Shown one piece after another: positions 37,132 to 45,804 of a stretch of 64,000 bases of DNA (position 1 is its first letter; the number at the start of each line of letters is the position of its first letter). A program made the translations under genes and the position numbers. The stretch spans positions 395,257 to 459,256 of the forward strand of contig NZ_NKTZ01000001.1 of the NCBI RefSeq assembly GCF_003207855.1. The letters run 5' to 3'. This DNA comes from Komagataeibacter rhaeticus. Its GTDB lineage: Bacteria > Pseudomonadota > Alphaproteobacteria > Acetobacterales > Acetobacteraceae. The notes under the pieces are model-generated. The model saw nothing but the letters and a program-made list of their open reading frames with translations. It did not search any database and was not told where the DNA came from.

Positions 37132-38076
37132 ATGGATCTAAGGCATTTACGTTATTTTGTGGCCGTTGCCGAGAACGGAAGCTTCACGCGTGCTGCAGAG
37201 CAGCTAGGCATAGAACAGCCCCCTCTGAGCCAGCAGATCAAGCATCTGGAAAATGAACTGGGTGTACTGCTGTTCCAGCGGCTGACGCGCGGGGTCCGGC
37301 TGACCGATGTGGGGCTGGTACTGCTGGACCAGGCGCGCGCCCTGCTGGGCATGCAGCAGCAGTTCGTGGCCACCGCCCATGGTCTGGCGCGTGGCGAGAA
37401 GGGGCATATCCGCGTGGGGCTGGCCGGTGCGGTATCGCTGCTGCCCATGATCCCGCTGACCGTGCGGCGGTTCCGCGAACTCTGGCCCGATGTCACGATC
37501 TATCTTGAGGAAAGCAACACCCCCGCCCTGCGCAAGGGGCTGCATGACCGCGCCATCGACATTGCCATCGTCCGCCCCCCCGTGCCCGATGGTGCGGGGC
37601 TGCTGGTTTCTCCCCTGCTGGAGGAGGAGACGGTCGTGGCCCTGCCCAAGGGGCACAAGCTGGCCATCCACCGGCATCTGGAACTGGACATGCTGGCGGA
37701 TGAGCCCTTCATCATCTTCCCGCGTGAACTGGGGCCGGGCTTTCATGATGCCATCCTGTCCGCCTGCCATAATGCCGGCTTTACGCCGCGCATGGGCCAG
37801 CAGGCGCCGCAGATCGCCTCCACCGTACCGCTGGTGGCGGCCGGGCTTGGGGTATCGGTCGTGCCGCGTTCACTACACCAGATCCATTCCGGTGGCGTGA
37901 CCTATCATTCACTGGGGGCGAAGGCGCCGCGCGCGGAACTGGCCATTGCCATGCGGGCGGGCCAGCATGTGCCGCTGCTGTCCAATTTCATTTCCACACT
38001 GCGGGCCTGCTGCCGTGACATGCATGCGGGCGCGCAGGCCGACCTGTCCCGGGGGGACCGGGGGGACGAAACCTAG
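37132..38076 (+). CDS. LysR family transcriptional regulator
   Basis: A 314-residue LysR-type protein. The N-terminal helix-turn-helix reads LRHLRYFVAVAENGSFTRAAEQLGIEQ and continues PPLSQQIKHLENELGV. The effector-binding domain follows from about residue 95. It is divergent from lutABC and probably controls it; LysR proteins often respond to pathway substrates such as lactate. The ATG has no ribosome site, and a TATAAT lies 11 bases upstream, so the mRNA may be nearly leaderless. Confidence 0.93.
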   Translation: MDLRHLRYFVAVAENGSFTRAAEQLGIEQPPLSQQIKHLENELGVLLFQRLTRGVRLTDVGLVLLDQARALLGMQQQFVATAHGLARGEKGHIRVGLAGAVSLLPMIPLTVRRFRELWPDVTIYLEESNTPALRKGLHDRAIDIAIVRPPVPDGAGLLVSPLLEEETVVALPKGHKLAIHRHLELDMLADEPFIIFPRELGPGFHDAILSACHNAGFTPRMGQQAPQIASTVPLVAAGLGVSVVPRSLHQIHSGGVTYHSLGAKAPRAELAIAMRAGQHVPLLSNFISTLRACCRDMHAGAQADLSRGDRGDET

Positions 38077-38162
38077 CCGCCCCATCCATCATACGGGAAA
38101 TGCCACAGGTTTTCGGGCTTGGCCTTGCGGGCCATGCAGTGTGCTGACGTGACGCCGGGGCC

Positions 38163-38432
38163 TTAGAGGTTATATTGTTTTCTTAACTCGTCTTCAAAGC
38201 CACGACTGTTCGGTTTCTTCCTTTTTGCGGCTTCGGCCTTGGCTTTTTCTGCATCTTCCTGATCTATTTTTGCCATATCTTTTTTATATTCACCGCTAAT
38301 GAAATATATGAAAATATGATATGTAAAACGGATTGTATACACAATAATTCTGAATAAAAATGGAATGAAAAGGCCCAGAAATACAAGTAAAAAAGCAAAT
38401 ATTGCTTCAGAAGAAAGTATGGCTATTCCCAT
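38163..38432 (-). CDS. AT-rich small membrane protein of unknown function
   Basis: An 89-residue protein with two adjacent hydrophobic segments (AIFAFLLVFLGLFIPFLFRIIVY and IRFTYHIFIYFISG, roughly residues 10-46), then a highly charged helical tail (KKDMAKIDQEDAEKAKAEAAKRKK). AAGGG precedes the ATG at usable distance. Codon use is AT-rich, unlike every neighbouring gene, which points to recent transfer. No family recognised. Flanking sequence to about 38540 is also AT-rich. Confidence 0.65.
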   Translation of the reverse strand: MGIAILSSEAIFAFLLVFLGLFIPFLFRIIVYTIRFTYHIFIYFISGEYKKDMAKIDQEDAEKAKAEAAKRKKPNSRGFEDELRKQYNL

Positions 38433-38546
38433 TTTATCCCTTTTCGTAAATACTTTTTATGCTAGAAATTTTAACATATATATTCATCGAAATCTTAATA
38501 TAAACCAAAAGGGACATTTTTAAAATTATAAAATTCTGACAGTCGA

Positions 38547-39632
38547 TCAGGCCCCGGCAGGCGCCTGTGCCACGCGGCTTTCGCGGATCAGGTCATGGAT
38601 GAAAGACAGCTTGCGCAGGATCTCGGGCGTCAGCACGAAGGGATAGAAATCCGGCAGCCCCATGGAGCGGTTGAGGCTGTTGACCGCATAGGTCAGCGGC
38701 AGCCAGCCCTGCGTGATTTCGTCAAAGGACATTTCGGTATAGGGGTCACGCCGGATGCTGGTGCGTAGCGGCGGGGCATGCGCGCCCGCCGCATCAATGG
38801 AAATGCGGTAGGCCCATGCGGTTTCCAGTGTCGAGATGATGTGCAGGTAATGCGCCCATGTCTCGGCAAAGTCCTCCCACGGGTGGGATGTGGCGTAGTG
38901 GCTGACATAGCGGCCACGCCAGTCGGTGCTGGACGGCGTATTGTAATGGGCCTGCAGGCTTGCGGCGTAGTCCTGTCGTTCATCGCCAAACACCGCGCGG
39001 CAGGCGTCCAGCCGGTCCGGCCTGGCATCGCGGATCAGAACGTTCCAGTAATAATGCCCGATCTCGTGGCGGAAATGGCCCAGCAGGGTGCGGTAGTATT
39101 CCCCCATTTCCTGGCGCATTTTCTCGCGCTGGGCATCATCCGTCTCGTTCATGGCGATGGTGATGATGCCATTCATGTGGCCGGTCATGGCGGGCGTGCC
39201 ATCGGGCTGGCTGTCCAGAAAGTCGAAGGCCAGCCCGTTTGCCGGGTCTTCGCGCCGGTTGCGCATGGGCAGGCCCAGACGCAGCAGGGTATAGAACAGC
39301 CGGTGCTTGGCCACTTCCAGCTTCTGCCACCGCGCGATGTTGCCCGGCACCGACAGGTTGGGAATGGTGCGGTTGAAGCTGCACGCAATACAGTAGACCT
39401 GCCTCGGCTCGGCCAGCCAGTTGCACGCGCTATGGGCATTGTTGGCGCACAGGGCGCGGGGTGTGTGGTGCGCACCCGCGCCCAGCGGCCGCCACAGCCC
39501 GTCGCCCATCGCATCCAGTGCATACAGTTCGGTATCCTGTGGCAGGTAGCCCAGCGTATGGCCACAGCGTTCGCAGGCCGTATTCTCGAAAAACAGGACC
39601 TGTTCGCACGACTGGCAGAAAAACAGCTTCAT
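38547..39632 (-). CDS. Zinc-ribbon zincin metallopeptidase-like protein
   Basis: A 361-residue protein of the putative zinc-binding metallopeptidase family. The N-terminus is Cys-rich (CQSC at 6-9, CERC at 20-23, CIAC at 81-84), a zinc ribbon. The zincin motif HEIGH (189-193) has the catalytic Glu190, and a further acid may come from EDFAETWAHYLH about 65 residues later. Its ATG overlaps the transglutaminase stop (ATGA), so the two are coupled. It is divergent from the ATP-grasp and alpha-E genes. It may process a peptide made by the ATP-grasp enzyme; substrate unknown. Confidence 0.88.
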   Translation of the reverse strand: MKLFFCQSCEQVLFFENTACERCGHTLGYLPQDTELYALDAMGDGLWRPLGAGAHHTPRALCANNAHSACNWLAEPRQVYCIACSFNRTIPNLSVPGNIARWQKLEVAKHRLFYTLLRLGLPMRNRREDPANGLAFDFLDSQPDGTPAMTGHMNGIITIAMNETDDAQREKMRQEMGEYYRTLLGHFRHEIGHYYWNVLIRDARPDRLDACRAVFGDERQDYAASLQAHYNTPSSTDWRGRYVSHYATSHPWEDFAETWAHYLHIISTLETAWAYRISIDAAGAHAPPLRTSIRRDPYTEMSFDEITQGWLPLTYAVNSLNRSMGLPDFYPFVLTPEILRKLSFIHDLIRESRVAQAPAGA

Positions 39633-40546
39633 GAGGAGATATGGGTTCGCCGCAGGGGGGAGCGGGCATTGGTAGCGGGGGGCAGGGGAATGGTTTCCAT
39701 CACCGCCTCGAATGTGGCCACGCAGTGGTCCAGCAGCCCGCTTACGGGGGCGGCCTGATGGGGGGCGGCCGCCACGGCCAGGGGTACATGGCCCTGTGCC
39801 GCCAGCAGGCCCGATGTCGTATCCAGCCCGATCCATCCCGCGCCGGGCACGTATGCCTGCGCCCAGGCATGCAGTTCACCGCCATACTGCCCCGGCGCAC
39901 CGGCACGCGGCTGGAGCAGGTAGCCGGACACGAAGCGTGCGGCAACGCCCAGCCCGCGCAGTACCGCGATCAGCAGCCATGCACTGTCCCGGCATGAACC
40001 GGCACCGTTGCGCAGGGTTTCCTCCGGTGACCATACGCCCGCCTCAAGCCGGATGCGGTAGGTGACGCGGGTGGCGATGGCGCGCGTCAGTTCCACCAGC
40101 ATCTCCAGCGTGGGGCGCGGCAGGGTGGCGCGCCACGTCCGTACCAGCGCATCCAGCAGCGGGGTGGGGCTGCCGGGCGGGCAGGCGGGCTGCAGGTAGG
40201 GGGCCAGGGCGGGGTCAGCACTCCTGTCCGGTGCCGGCGCGGGCCACAGGCGGGCCGCCGGGGCGATGGTGAAATGGAAGGGATTGGTGGGCGTCTGGTC
40301 CGTGGCAAGGCGGATGGTAATGTCGAAATGCGTGACCTGCCGGGTAAAGGTGACGCGGGCGATCCGGTTGCCGAAAGGATCGTGCTCCCATGTACAGCCA
40401 TGCGGCGTGGGGCTTATGTCCATGCTGTAGGACAGCACGCCCGGACAGTCGGGCACGGGATGCAGGCGGATTGTCTGGGGACCAAGGTGAACGGGCCGGT
40501 CGTAGCGGTAGCGTGTGTGGTGGACCAGCATGGCATGCGCGTTCAT
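39629..40546 (-). CDS. Transglutaminase-like family protein
   Basis: A 305-residue protein with an N-terminal transglutaminase-associated beta domain (HHTRYRYDRPVHLGPQTIRL) and a C-terminal papain-like transglutaminase core. The triad is visible: Cys185 in GAGSCRDSAWLL, His226 in GELHAWAQA and Asp242 in GLDTTSG. Such bacterial proteins act as proteases or acyl transferases, usually next to circularly permuted ATP-grasp and alpha-E genes, as here across the divergent promoter. Start at 40546 or 40531 (both ATG). Confidence 0.92.
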   Translation of the reverse strand: MNAHAMLVHHTRYRYDRPVHLGPQTIRLHPVPDCPGVLSYSMDISPTPHGCTWEHDPFGNRIARVTFTRQVTHFDITIRLATDQTPTNPFHFTIAPAARLWPAPAPDRSADPALAPYLQPACPPGSPTPLLDALVRTWRATLPRPTLEMLVELTRAIATRVTYRIRLEAGVWSPEETLRNGAGSCRDSAWLLIAVLRGLGVAARFVSGYLLQPRAGAPGQYGGELHAWAQAYVPGAGWIGLDTTSGLLAAQGHVPLAVAAAPHQAAPVSGLLDHCVATFEAVMETIPLPPATNARSPLRRTHISS

Positions 40547-40834
40547 GTACTCTTGAGCCCCGGAAAACAGTCCCGCATGCCTGCCATCGAGACCCGACGA
40601 TGGTACGGTTCGGACATGGTTGCAGTGTGCCGCCCCCACGCTATCAGGATTGGCGGTGGCAGCAATATCGTATTTTTCAGCGATTTGCGCCCGAAAGGGA
40701 AGGTCGGGCAAGATTCGTTCTTGGCAAGAGACGATTTTCTTGCTCCCGTAGTCATGGATCGAAATGATTAACGGCAGGTGGGTGGATATGATTCCTTCGC
40801 CCCTGATCCACCTCCATTCCAGCGGGGGTAGGGC
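40547..40834. promoter_or_regulatory. Divergent promoter region of the transglutaminase/ATP-grasp locus
   Basis: The 288 bases separating the two coupled gene pairs must contain promoters for both. Tightly divergent arrangement suggests joint control. No clear palindrome or -35/-10 pair was identified. Confidence 0.4.
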
Positions 40835-42301
40835 ATGAATGACATGAAAATGGCGGCACAGGCGGCCGGGCTGTTCGCGACGTATGACGTTCCGGATTTT
40901 TTCTGTGAACTGCTCAACCGCAGGGACATCCCGCCCCCCGGCCTGCAACTGGTGCGCGAGCGCCTGGCGCGTTTCGATCTGGCTGAACTGCGCCGCAGGG
41001 CGGCGGCGGTGGAAGCCCAGTTCTACCGCCTGGGCATTACCTTTACCGTCTATTCCGACCGCGAGGCGATCGACCGCGTCCTGCCCTTCGACGTCATCCC
41101 CCGCGTGCTGACCGCGGCCGAGTGGGATCATGTGGAACGCGGCGTGCAGCAGCGCGTGCAGGCGATCAACCTGTTCCTGCATGACATCTATCACGACCGC
41201 CATATCCTGCGAGATAACGTGGTGCCGGCGGATCTGGTGCTGGGCAATTCCAATTACTGTCAGGCCATGGTGGGGCTGGATGTGCCCGGCGGGGTTTACG
41301 TGCACATCAACGGCACCGACCTTGTGCGCGACCGCGATGGCCGTTTCCTGGTGCTGGAGGACAATGCCCGCACCCCCTCGGGTGTGTCCTACGTGCTGGA
41401 GGACCGGCAGATGATGCTGCGCCTCATGCCCGACCTTGCCACCGGGCTGGACATCCGCCCGGTGGATGAATACGGCCCCCGCCTGCACCGCGCGCTGGCG
41501 GAGGTCGCCCCTACGGGCGTTGCGGACCCGCAGGTGGTCCTGCTTTCGCCGGGCATCTACAACGCCGCGTATTTCGAACATGTGTTCCTGGCGCGCGAGA
41601 TGGGCATTCCGCTTGTCGAGGGCCGCGACCTCATGGTGGAGGACGGGCGCGTCTACATGCGCACGGTGGGCGGCCCGCGGCCGGTCCATTCCATCTACCG
41701 CAGGCTCAATGACGACTTCCTTGACCCGCTGGTCTTCAACCCCGACAGCCTGCTGGGCGTGCCGGGACTGGTGGATGCCTACCGCCGGGGCAACGTGACG
41801 CTGGCCAATGCCCTTGGCACCGGCGTTGCCGATGACAAGGCGGTCTATGCCTACATGCCGCGCATCATCCGCTACTACCTGGACCAGGAGCCGATCCTGA
41901 CCAACGTGGAAACCCATATATGTGGCGAGCCCGAGGGGCTGGCCTACACGCTGGCCAACCTGGAGCATCTGGTGGTCAAGCCGGTGGGTGAATCCGGTGG
42001 CTACGGGCTGCTGATCGGCCCGCATGCGACACAGGCGCAGCTGGATGAATTCCGCACGCTGCTGCGTGCCGACCCGGCCAATTACATCAGCCAGCCCGTC
42101 ATCAGCCTGTCCGTCTCGCCCACGCTGTGCCCGGCGGGGGTGGAGGGGCGGCATGTGGACCTGCGGCCCTTTGCCGTGACCGGGCGCGATACATGGGTCC
42201 TGCCCGGTGGCCTGTCGCGGGTCGCGCTGCGCAAGGGGTCGCTGGTGGTCAATTCCTCGCAGGGTGGCGGGGCAAAGGATACATGGGTTCTGGCATCATG
42301 A
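40835..42301 (+). CDS. Circularly permuted type 2 ATP-grasp protein
   Basis: A 488-residue protein of the DUF404/DUF407-type circularly permuted ATP-grasp family. Typical segments are AVEAQFYRLGITFTVY, RIINLFLHDIY-like IDLFLHDIYHDRHIL, CQAMVGLDVPGGVYVHING, LEDNARTPSGVSYVLEDR and GYGLLIGPHATQAQ. The family is predicted to form amide or peptide bonds using ATP. The ATG is preceded by GGGGGT. Its stop overlaps the alpha-E start (ATGA). Confidence 0.93.
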   Translation: MNDMKMAAQAAGLFATYDVPDFFCELLNRRDIPPPGLQLVRERLARFDLAELRRRAAAVEAQFYRLGITFTVYSDREAIDRVLPFDVIPRVLTAAEWDHVERGVQQRVQAINLFLHDIYHDRHILRDNVVPADLVLGNSNYCQAMVGLDVPGGVYVHINGTDLVRDRDGRFLVLEDNARTPSGVSYVLEDRQMMLRLMPDLATGLDIRPVDEYGPRLHRALAEVAPTGVADPQVVLLSPGIYNAAYFEHVFLAREMGIPLVEGRDLMVEDGRVYMRTVGGPRPVHSIYRRLNDDFLDPLVFNPDSLLGVPGLVDAYRRGNVTLANALGTGVADDKAVYAYMPRIIRYYLDQEPILTNVETHICGEPEGLAYTLANLEHLVVKPVGESGGYGLLIGPHATQAQLDEFRTLLRADPANYISQPVISLSVSPTLCPAGVEGRHVDLRPFAVTGRDTWVLPGGLSRVALRKGSLVVNSSQGGGAKDTWVLAS

Positions 42302-43305
42302 CACAGGTTTCAGCCTTTCCTCCCCCGGTGCTGCCGGGCCTGCGCAACCTGCTTTCACGCTATGCCGAAAGCACGATGTGGCTGGCGCGCTACATGGAGC
42401 GCATCGAGAACATGGCGCGCCTGATCGAGGTGACCAGCACATCCGTGCAGGCCAGCAACATGGATGCGGGGTGGGACAGCGTCATCCGCATCAATGCCGA
42501 TGATGCGCTGTTCTTCCAGCACCACAAGAGCGTGACCGAGCGCAGCGTGGTGTCCTTCTACATTACCGACCGCGACAACCCGGACTCCATCGTGTCCATG
42601 GCGCGTTGCGCGCGTGAGAATGCCCGCGTGCTGCGCCCGCTGATCTCGACGGAGATGTGGATGCATCTCAACGTTTTTACCCGCTGGGTCATGGAACTGG
42701 GGCCGGATGATACTGGCGCGGGATACCTGTCCACCCTGTGCACCCGGCTCAAGCAGGACTGCCAGACCCATTTCGGCATTACCGAAGGCACGCTGTACCG
42801 TGACCAGGCATGGCTGTTCTACATTCTGGGCAAGAACCTGGAACGTGCGGACCAGATCACCCGGCTGATCGACATAAAATACCATACCCTGCTGCCCAGT
42901 GGGGCGGGCGTGGGGTCGGATATCGACATGAGCCAGTGGACATCGGTCCTGCGTTCGGCGGCGGCCTATCATGCCTTTCGCCGGGTGCTGCCCGAAGGCA
43001 TGACGCCAGCCAATATCGTGGGCTTCATGCTCAAGAACGACGGATTCCCACGCTCGCTTTCCGCCAGCCTGCGCAGTGTGGACTGCGCGCTGGCCTCCCT
43101 TGCGGGGGAATACCGGCTGCGCCATTGCAGCCCAAGCCAGGAGCGGGTGGAGGAACTGCGCGTGACACTGGTCGAGCAGACGGTGGAAGACATCATCATG
43201 CGCGGCCTGCATGAATACATGGACTGGATCCAGCGCCAGCTCAGGCAGATCCAGAACGATATTGCCAATGCCTTCTGGCCGCCGGTGGTGTCCGTGCAGG
43301 CATAG
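42298..43305 (+). CDS. Alpha-E domain-containing protein
   Basis: A 335-residue all-helical protein of the DUF403/alpha-E family. The hallmark is YAESTMWLARYMERIENMAR and DQAWLFYILGKNLERADQITR. It is normally encoded next to or fused with the circularly permuted ATP-grasp enzyme and is presumed to be a partner or activator. Here the start overlaps the ATP-grasp stop by ATGA. Confidence 0.92.
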   Translation: MTQVSAFPPPVLPGLRNLLSRYAESTMWLARYMERIENMARLIEVTSTSVQASNMDAGWDSVIRINADDALFFQHHKSVTERSVVSFYITDRDNPDSIVSMARCARENARVLRPLISTEMWMHLNVFTRWVMELGPDDTGAGYLSTLCTRLKQDCQTHFGITEGTLYRDQAWLFYILGKNLERADQITRLIDIKYHTLLPSGAGVGSDIDMSQWTSVLRSAAAYHAFRRVLPEGMTPANIVGFMLKNDGFPRSLSASLRSVDCALASLAGEYRLRHCSPSQERVEELRVTLVEQTVEDIIMRGLHEYMDWIQRQLRQIQNDIANAFWPPVVSVQA

Positions 43306-43330
43306 CGCCGCCCCGTCTGTCGGGACCGGA

Positions 43331-43412
43331 TGAAAATTTCCGGATGCCGCCTTTATTTCAGGAAGGCGGCAGTTCCCGGCGCTTTGCGGGAAAAGCTTCG
43401 TCCGAAACGTCT
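43331..43412 (-). repeat. Dispersed two-hairpin intergenic repeat, copy F
   Basis: In inverted orientation, like copy C. On the minus strand it reads GTTTCGGACGAAGCTTTTCC, GGGAACTGCCGCCTTCC and AAAGGCGGCATCCGGAAATTTTC. It lies between the alpha-E gene and tRNA-Gln. Confidence 0.65.
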
Positions 43413-43434
43413 GTAATTTCCAGATGCCGGAAAC

Positions 43435-43509
43435 TGGCTGGGGCGGGAGGGTTCGAACCTCCGCATGGCGGAATCAAAATCCGCTGCCTTACCACTTGGC
43501 TACGCCCCA
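43435..43509 (-). tRNA. tRNA-Gln (anticodon TTG)
   Basis: A 75-nt cloverleaf with encoded CCA. The acceptor stem is TGGGGCG/CGCCCCA, the anticodon stem GCGGA/TCCGC with loop TTTTGAT, and the T loop TTCGAAC. It reads CAA codons. Confidence 0.95.
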
Positions 43510-43601
43510 TCAGATCACGGATCACGCGATTCGCATGATCCGGGGATCTTCTAATGTCTAAAGGGCGGTGCCGTAAAGGGGGCAGCACCCGGTACCATCA
43601 T

Positions 43602-44240
43602 TCAGGCGGAAGGTTCCAGCGGCAGGTCGACCATCGGGTCGGTGCCCGCGTCCGGGGTGGTGCCGGCGGGGGATTGCGGGGTGACGGGCGCCAGTCCGGT
43701 AAAGCGGGCCGCGCGGTCCAGCGCCTGATCCAGGGCGGCCATGGTCAGGCCCATGTCCTGACTGTCATCCCTGTCCCAGGCGCGCAGGGTCAGGGTCCAT
43801 ACACCCAGCAGCGCCTGCAGGCGCACCACACCGGCAAGGCCCGCCGTGTCCAGCCCCGCGGCATCCGCAAGCCACTTCATGCTTTCCATCGTGGCCCCGC
43901 CCAGCAGGAGTGCGAGCGGCGGGTCCAGCGGCACGGCGCGCAGGACGGCGCGCACGCCCTCGCGGTACTGCTGGAATACATCAAGGCGGCGCATGATCAT
44001 GTCGAACAGCTTTTCGCGCACGCTGCCTTCGGACCCGTCCTCGACCAGGGCCGCCTCATCGGCCAGCCGCCCCAGTGTCAGCAGGAGCATGGTCTTGCAC
44101 CCAAAACGCTTGCGTGCGGTATCCAGGCTCAGCCCCGCCTCGCGCGCGGCGTCCACGACCGTCGTGCGGCGCCAGCCGTGCAGGGCGGCACGTTCCAGGG
44201 CGGAGCGGAGAAGGGTGGCGTCAAACTGGTCGTTATCCAT
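43602..44240 (-). CDS. TetR-fold protein, possibly COQ9-like
   Basis: A 212-residue protein. The N-terminal TetR-type helix-turn-helix is visible in LERAALHGWRRTTVVDAAREAG and SLDTARKRFGCKTML. The C-terminal part ends with WDRDDSQDMGLTMAALDQALDRA, reminiscent of the COQ9 family, which has a TetR fold and assists ubiquinone biosynthesis. The gene lies 60 bases downstream of proC and near ubiK. It could be a TetR regulator or a COQ9-type ubiquinone factor; sequence alone does not decide. The start MDNDQFDATLL at 44240 has a weak ribosome site. Confidence 0.7.
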   Translation of the reverse strand: MDNDQFDATLLRSALERAALHGWRRTTVVDAAREAGLSLDTARKRFGCKTMLLLTLGRLADEAALVEDGSEGSVREKLFDMIMRRLDVFQQYREGVRAVLRAVPLDPPLALLLGGATMESMKWLADAAGLDTAGLAGVVRLQALLGVWTLTLRAWDRDDSQDMGLTMAALDQALDRAARFTGLAPVTPQSPAGTTPDAGTDPMVDLPLEPSA

Positions 44241-44300
44241 AGAGGGCCTGGTCTTCCGGGTTGGGGGTTCAGCAAGGGCAAACCATGCGGGCACGCATGG

Positions 44301-45137
44301 TCATGAAACGGGTGATGCGCCCGACAGTTCGCGTGACCGGCGCGCCGCCGCCCGTACGGCGGTGGCAAGGGCGGCAGGCCAGGCGTCCGGGGCCATCAGC
44401 ACCTCAAGCGCCTGCTGCGTGGTGCCGCCGGGACTGGTCACGTTGCGGCGCAGGGTGGCGGCGTCCATGCCGCCCTGTATCATGAGCGCGCCCGCACCCG
44501 CCACCGTCTGGCGGGCGATCTGGCGGGCCAGGGCGGGGGGAAGGCCCTGGGCCACGCCGGTTTCCTCCAGCAGTTCGGCCAGCAGGAAGACATAGGCCGG
44601 TCCACTGCCGGATATGGCGGTCACCACATCCATCTGGTCTTCATGGTCTATCCAGGCCACGTCGCCCACCGCGCGCAGCAGGCGCGTGCACAGGGCACGC
44701 TGCGCGGGTGTCGCGGCGGGGGGGGCGTAGCATACGCTCATGCCCTGGCCAATGCTGCTGGGCGTGTTGGGCATGGCGCGGATCACCACCGGCATCGGGC
44801 TGCCCGCGGGCAGGGCATCGGTCAGCCGGTCGGCCAGGTCGCCCGACCGGCGGCCCGCCAGAACCGACAGCACCGGCGCGCGTAGCGCGAAGGGGGCGAT
44901 GGCGGACATGACGGCGTCCACCTTCTGCGGTTTGGTGGCCAGTACGATCATGCCGGGATGGAAGCTGTCGGGAACCTCGTCCTCGCTGCGCACCAGATGG
45001 TGCGGGGCGGGGACGGAAGGGCGGTGCCGGTCGATGATGAAGGAAGGGGCAAGCCCTTCCTTCAGCCATCCATCAAGCATGGCGCCACCCATGTTGCCGC
45101 AGCCGACAAGCAGCACGGGGGGAAGCATGTCCGCCAT
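44301..45137 (-). CDS. proC: Pyrroline-5-carboxylate reductase
   Basis: A 278-residue NAD(P)H enzyme catalysing the final step of proline synthesis. The Rossmann motif is LLVGCGNMGGAMLDGWL. The C-terminal family signature includes AISGSGPAYVFLLAELLEE and VTSPGGTTQQALEVL. The start MADMLPPV at 45137 overlaps the YbjN stop by TGATG, so they are coupled. proA, the preceding pathway enzyme, is in the same window at 55748. Confidence 0.96.
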   Translation of the reverse strand: MADMLPPVLLVGCGNMGGAMLDGWLKEGLAPSFIIDRHRPSVPAPHHLVRSEDEVPDSFHPGMIVLATKPQKVDAVMSAIAPFALRAPVLSVLAGRRSGDLADRLTDALPAGSPMPVVIRAMPNTPSSIGQGMSVCYAPPAATPAQRALCTRLLRAVGDVAWIDHEDQMDVVTAISGSGPAYVFLLAELLEETGVAQGLPPALARQIARQTVAGAGALMIQGGMDAATLRRNVTSPGGTTQQALEVLMAPDAWPAALATAVRAAARRSRELSGASPVS

Positions 45138-45640
45138 CAGGCCATGCCCGCGCAGTCCAGCATGGCGGCTTCCAGCGCCTCGGCGGGTTTCTTGCCGCCC
45201 CACAGCACGAACTGGAAGGCGGGGTAGAAGCGTTCGCATTCCGTCAGGGCGATATCGATCATGTCCTCCAGGCTTTCCATGGAGGCCCCGCGTGATCCGC
45301 GCAGCAGCACGGCATGGCGGAAGACCGGGGTGCCATGTTCCAGGTCCATGCCGAAATGGCCGATCCACAGCCGCTCATTGGCCAGGGCCACCAGTTCGAA
45401 CAGGTTCTGGCGCTGCTCGGCGGGGACCTTGAGGTCGAACGTGCAGGTAAAATGCATGGCGCTGACTTCTTCCGACCAGCAGAAGAACAGCCCGTAATCG
45501 CACCATTTGCCCGGTGCCTCGGCAGCCATTTCCGAATCGCTGCGGCGTTCGAAATTCCAGTCGTATCCGCCCACGATCTGTTCCATCAGATCGAGTGGAT
45601 TCGTATTGCGTGTGCGTGTTGTCTGAGTCAGAGCAGGCAT
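45137..45640 (-). CDS. YbjN domain-containing protein
   Basis: A 167-residue protein with the YbjN fold pattern: NPLDLMEQIVGGYDWNFERR, MHFTCTFDLKVP, ERLWIGHFGMDLEHGTPVFRHAV and a helical C-terminus. In alphaproteobacteria YbjN-type proteins commonly precede proC, as here with TGATG coupling. The E. coli namesake is a stress or sensory factor, but the function here is unknown. GGGGAG precedes the ATG. Confidence 0.9.
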   Translation of the reverse strand: MPALTQTTRTRNTNPLDLMEQIVGGYDWNFERRSDSEMAAEAPGKWCDYGLFFCWSEEVSAMHFTCTFDLKVPAEQRQNLFELVALANERLWIGHFGMDLEHGTPVFRHAVLLRGSRGASMESLEDMIDIALTECERFYPAFQFVLWGGKKPAEALEAAMLDCAGMA

Positions 45641-45804
45641 GTGGCACTCCCCGAAGCCGTCGTGGAGGAAATCCGGCGTGCTGGCCGGATTCCGTGTCTC
45701 TGCAACCCGGTCCGTGTCCTGTTGCGGGGAATCAGGGCGCGGACCGTCCTGATACCCTATGGCGCGCGGGCACCGGCTGCAAGCGTTGTGCTGGGGCGGG
45801 GTGA

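Noticed and set aside
40547..42154. Upstream extension of the transglutaminase frame
   Set aside because: Antisense to the ATP-grasp gene. Transglutaminase-like sequence begins only at 40546.
45641..45804. Gap between ybjN and ubiK
   Set aside because: Checked for a small gene or RNA; nothing convincing was found.
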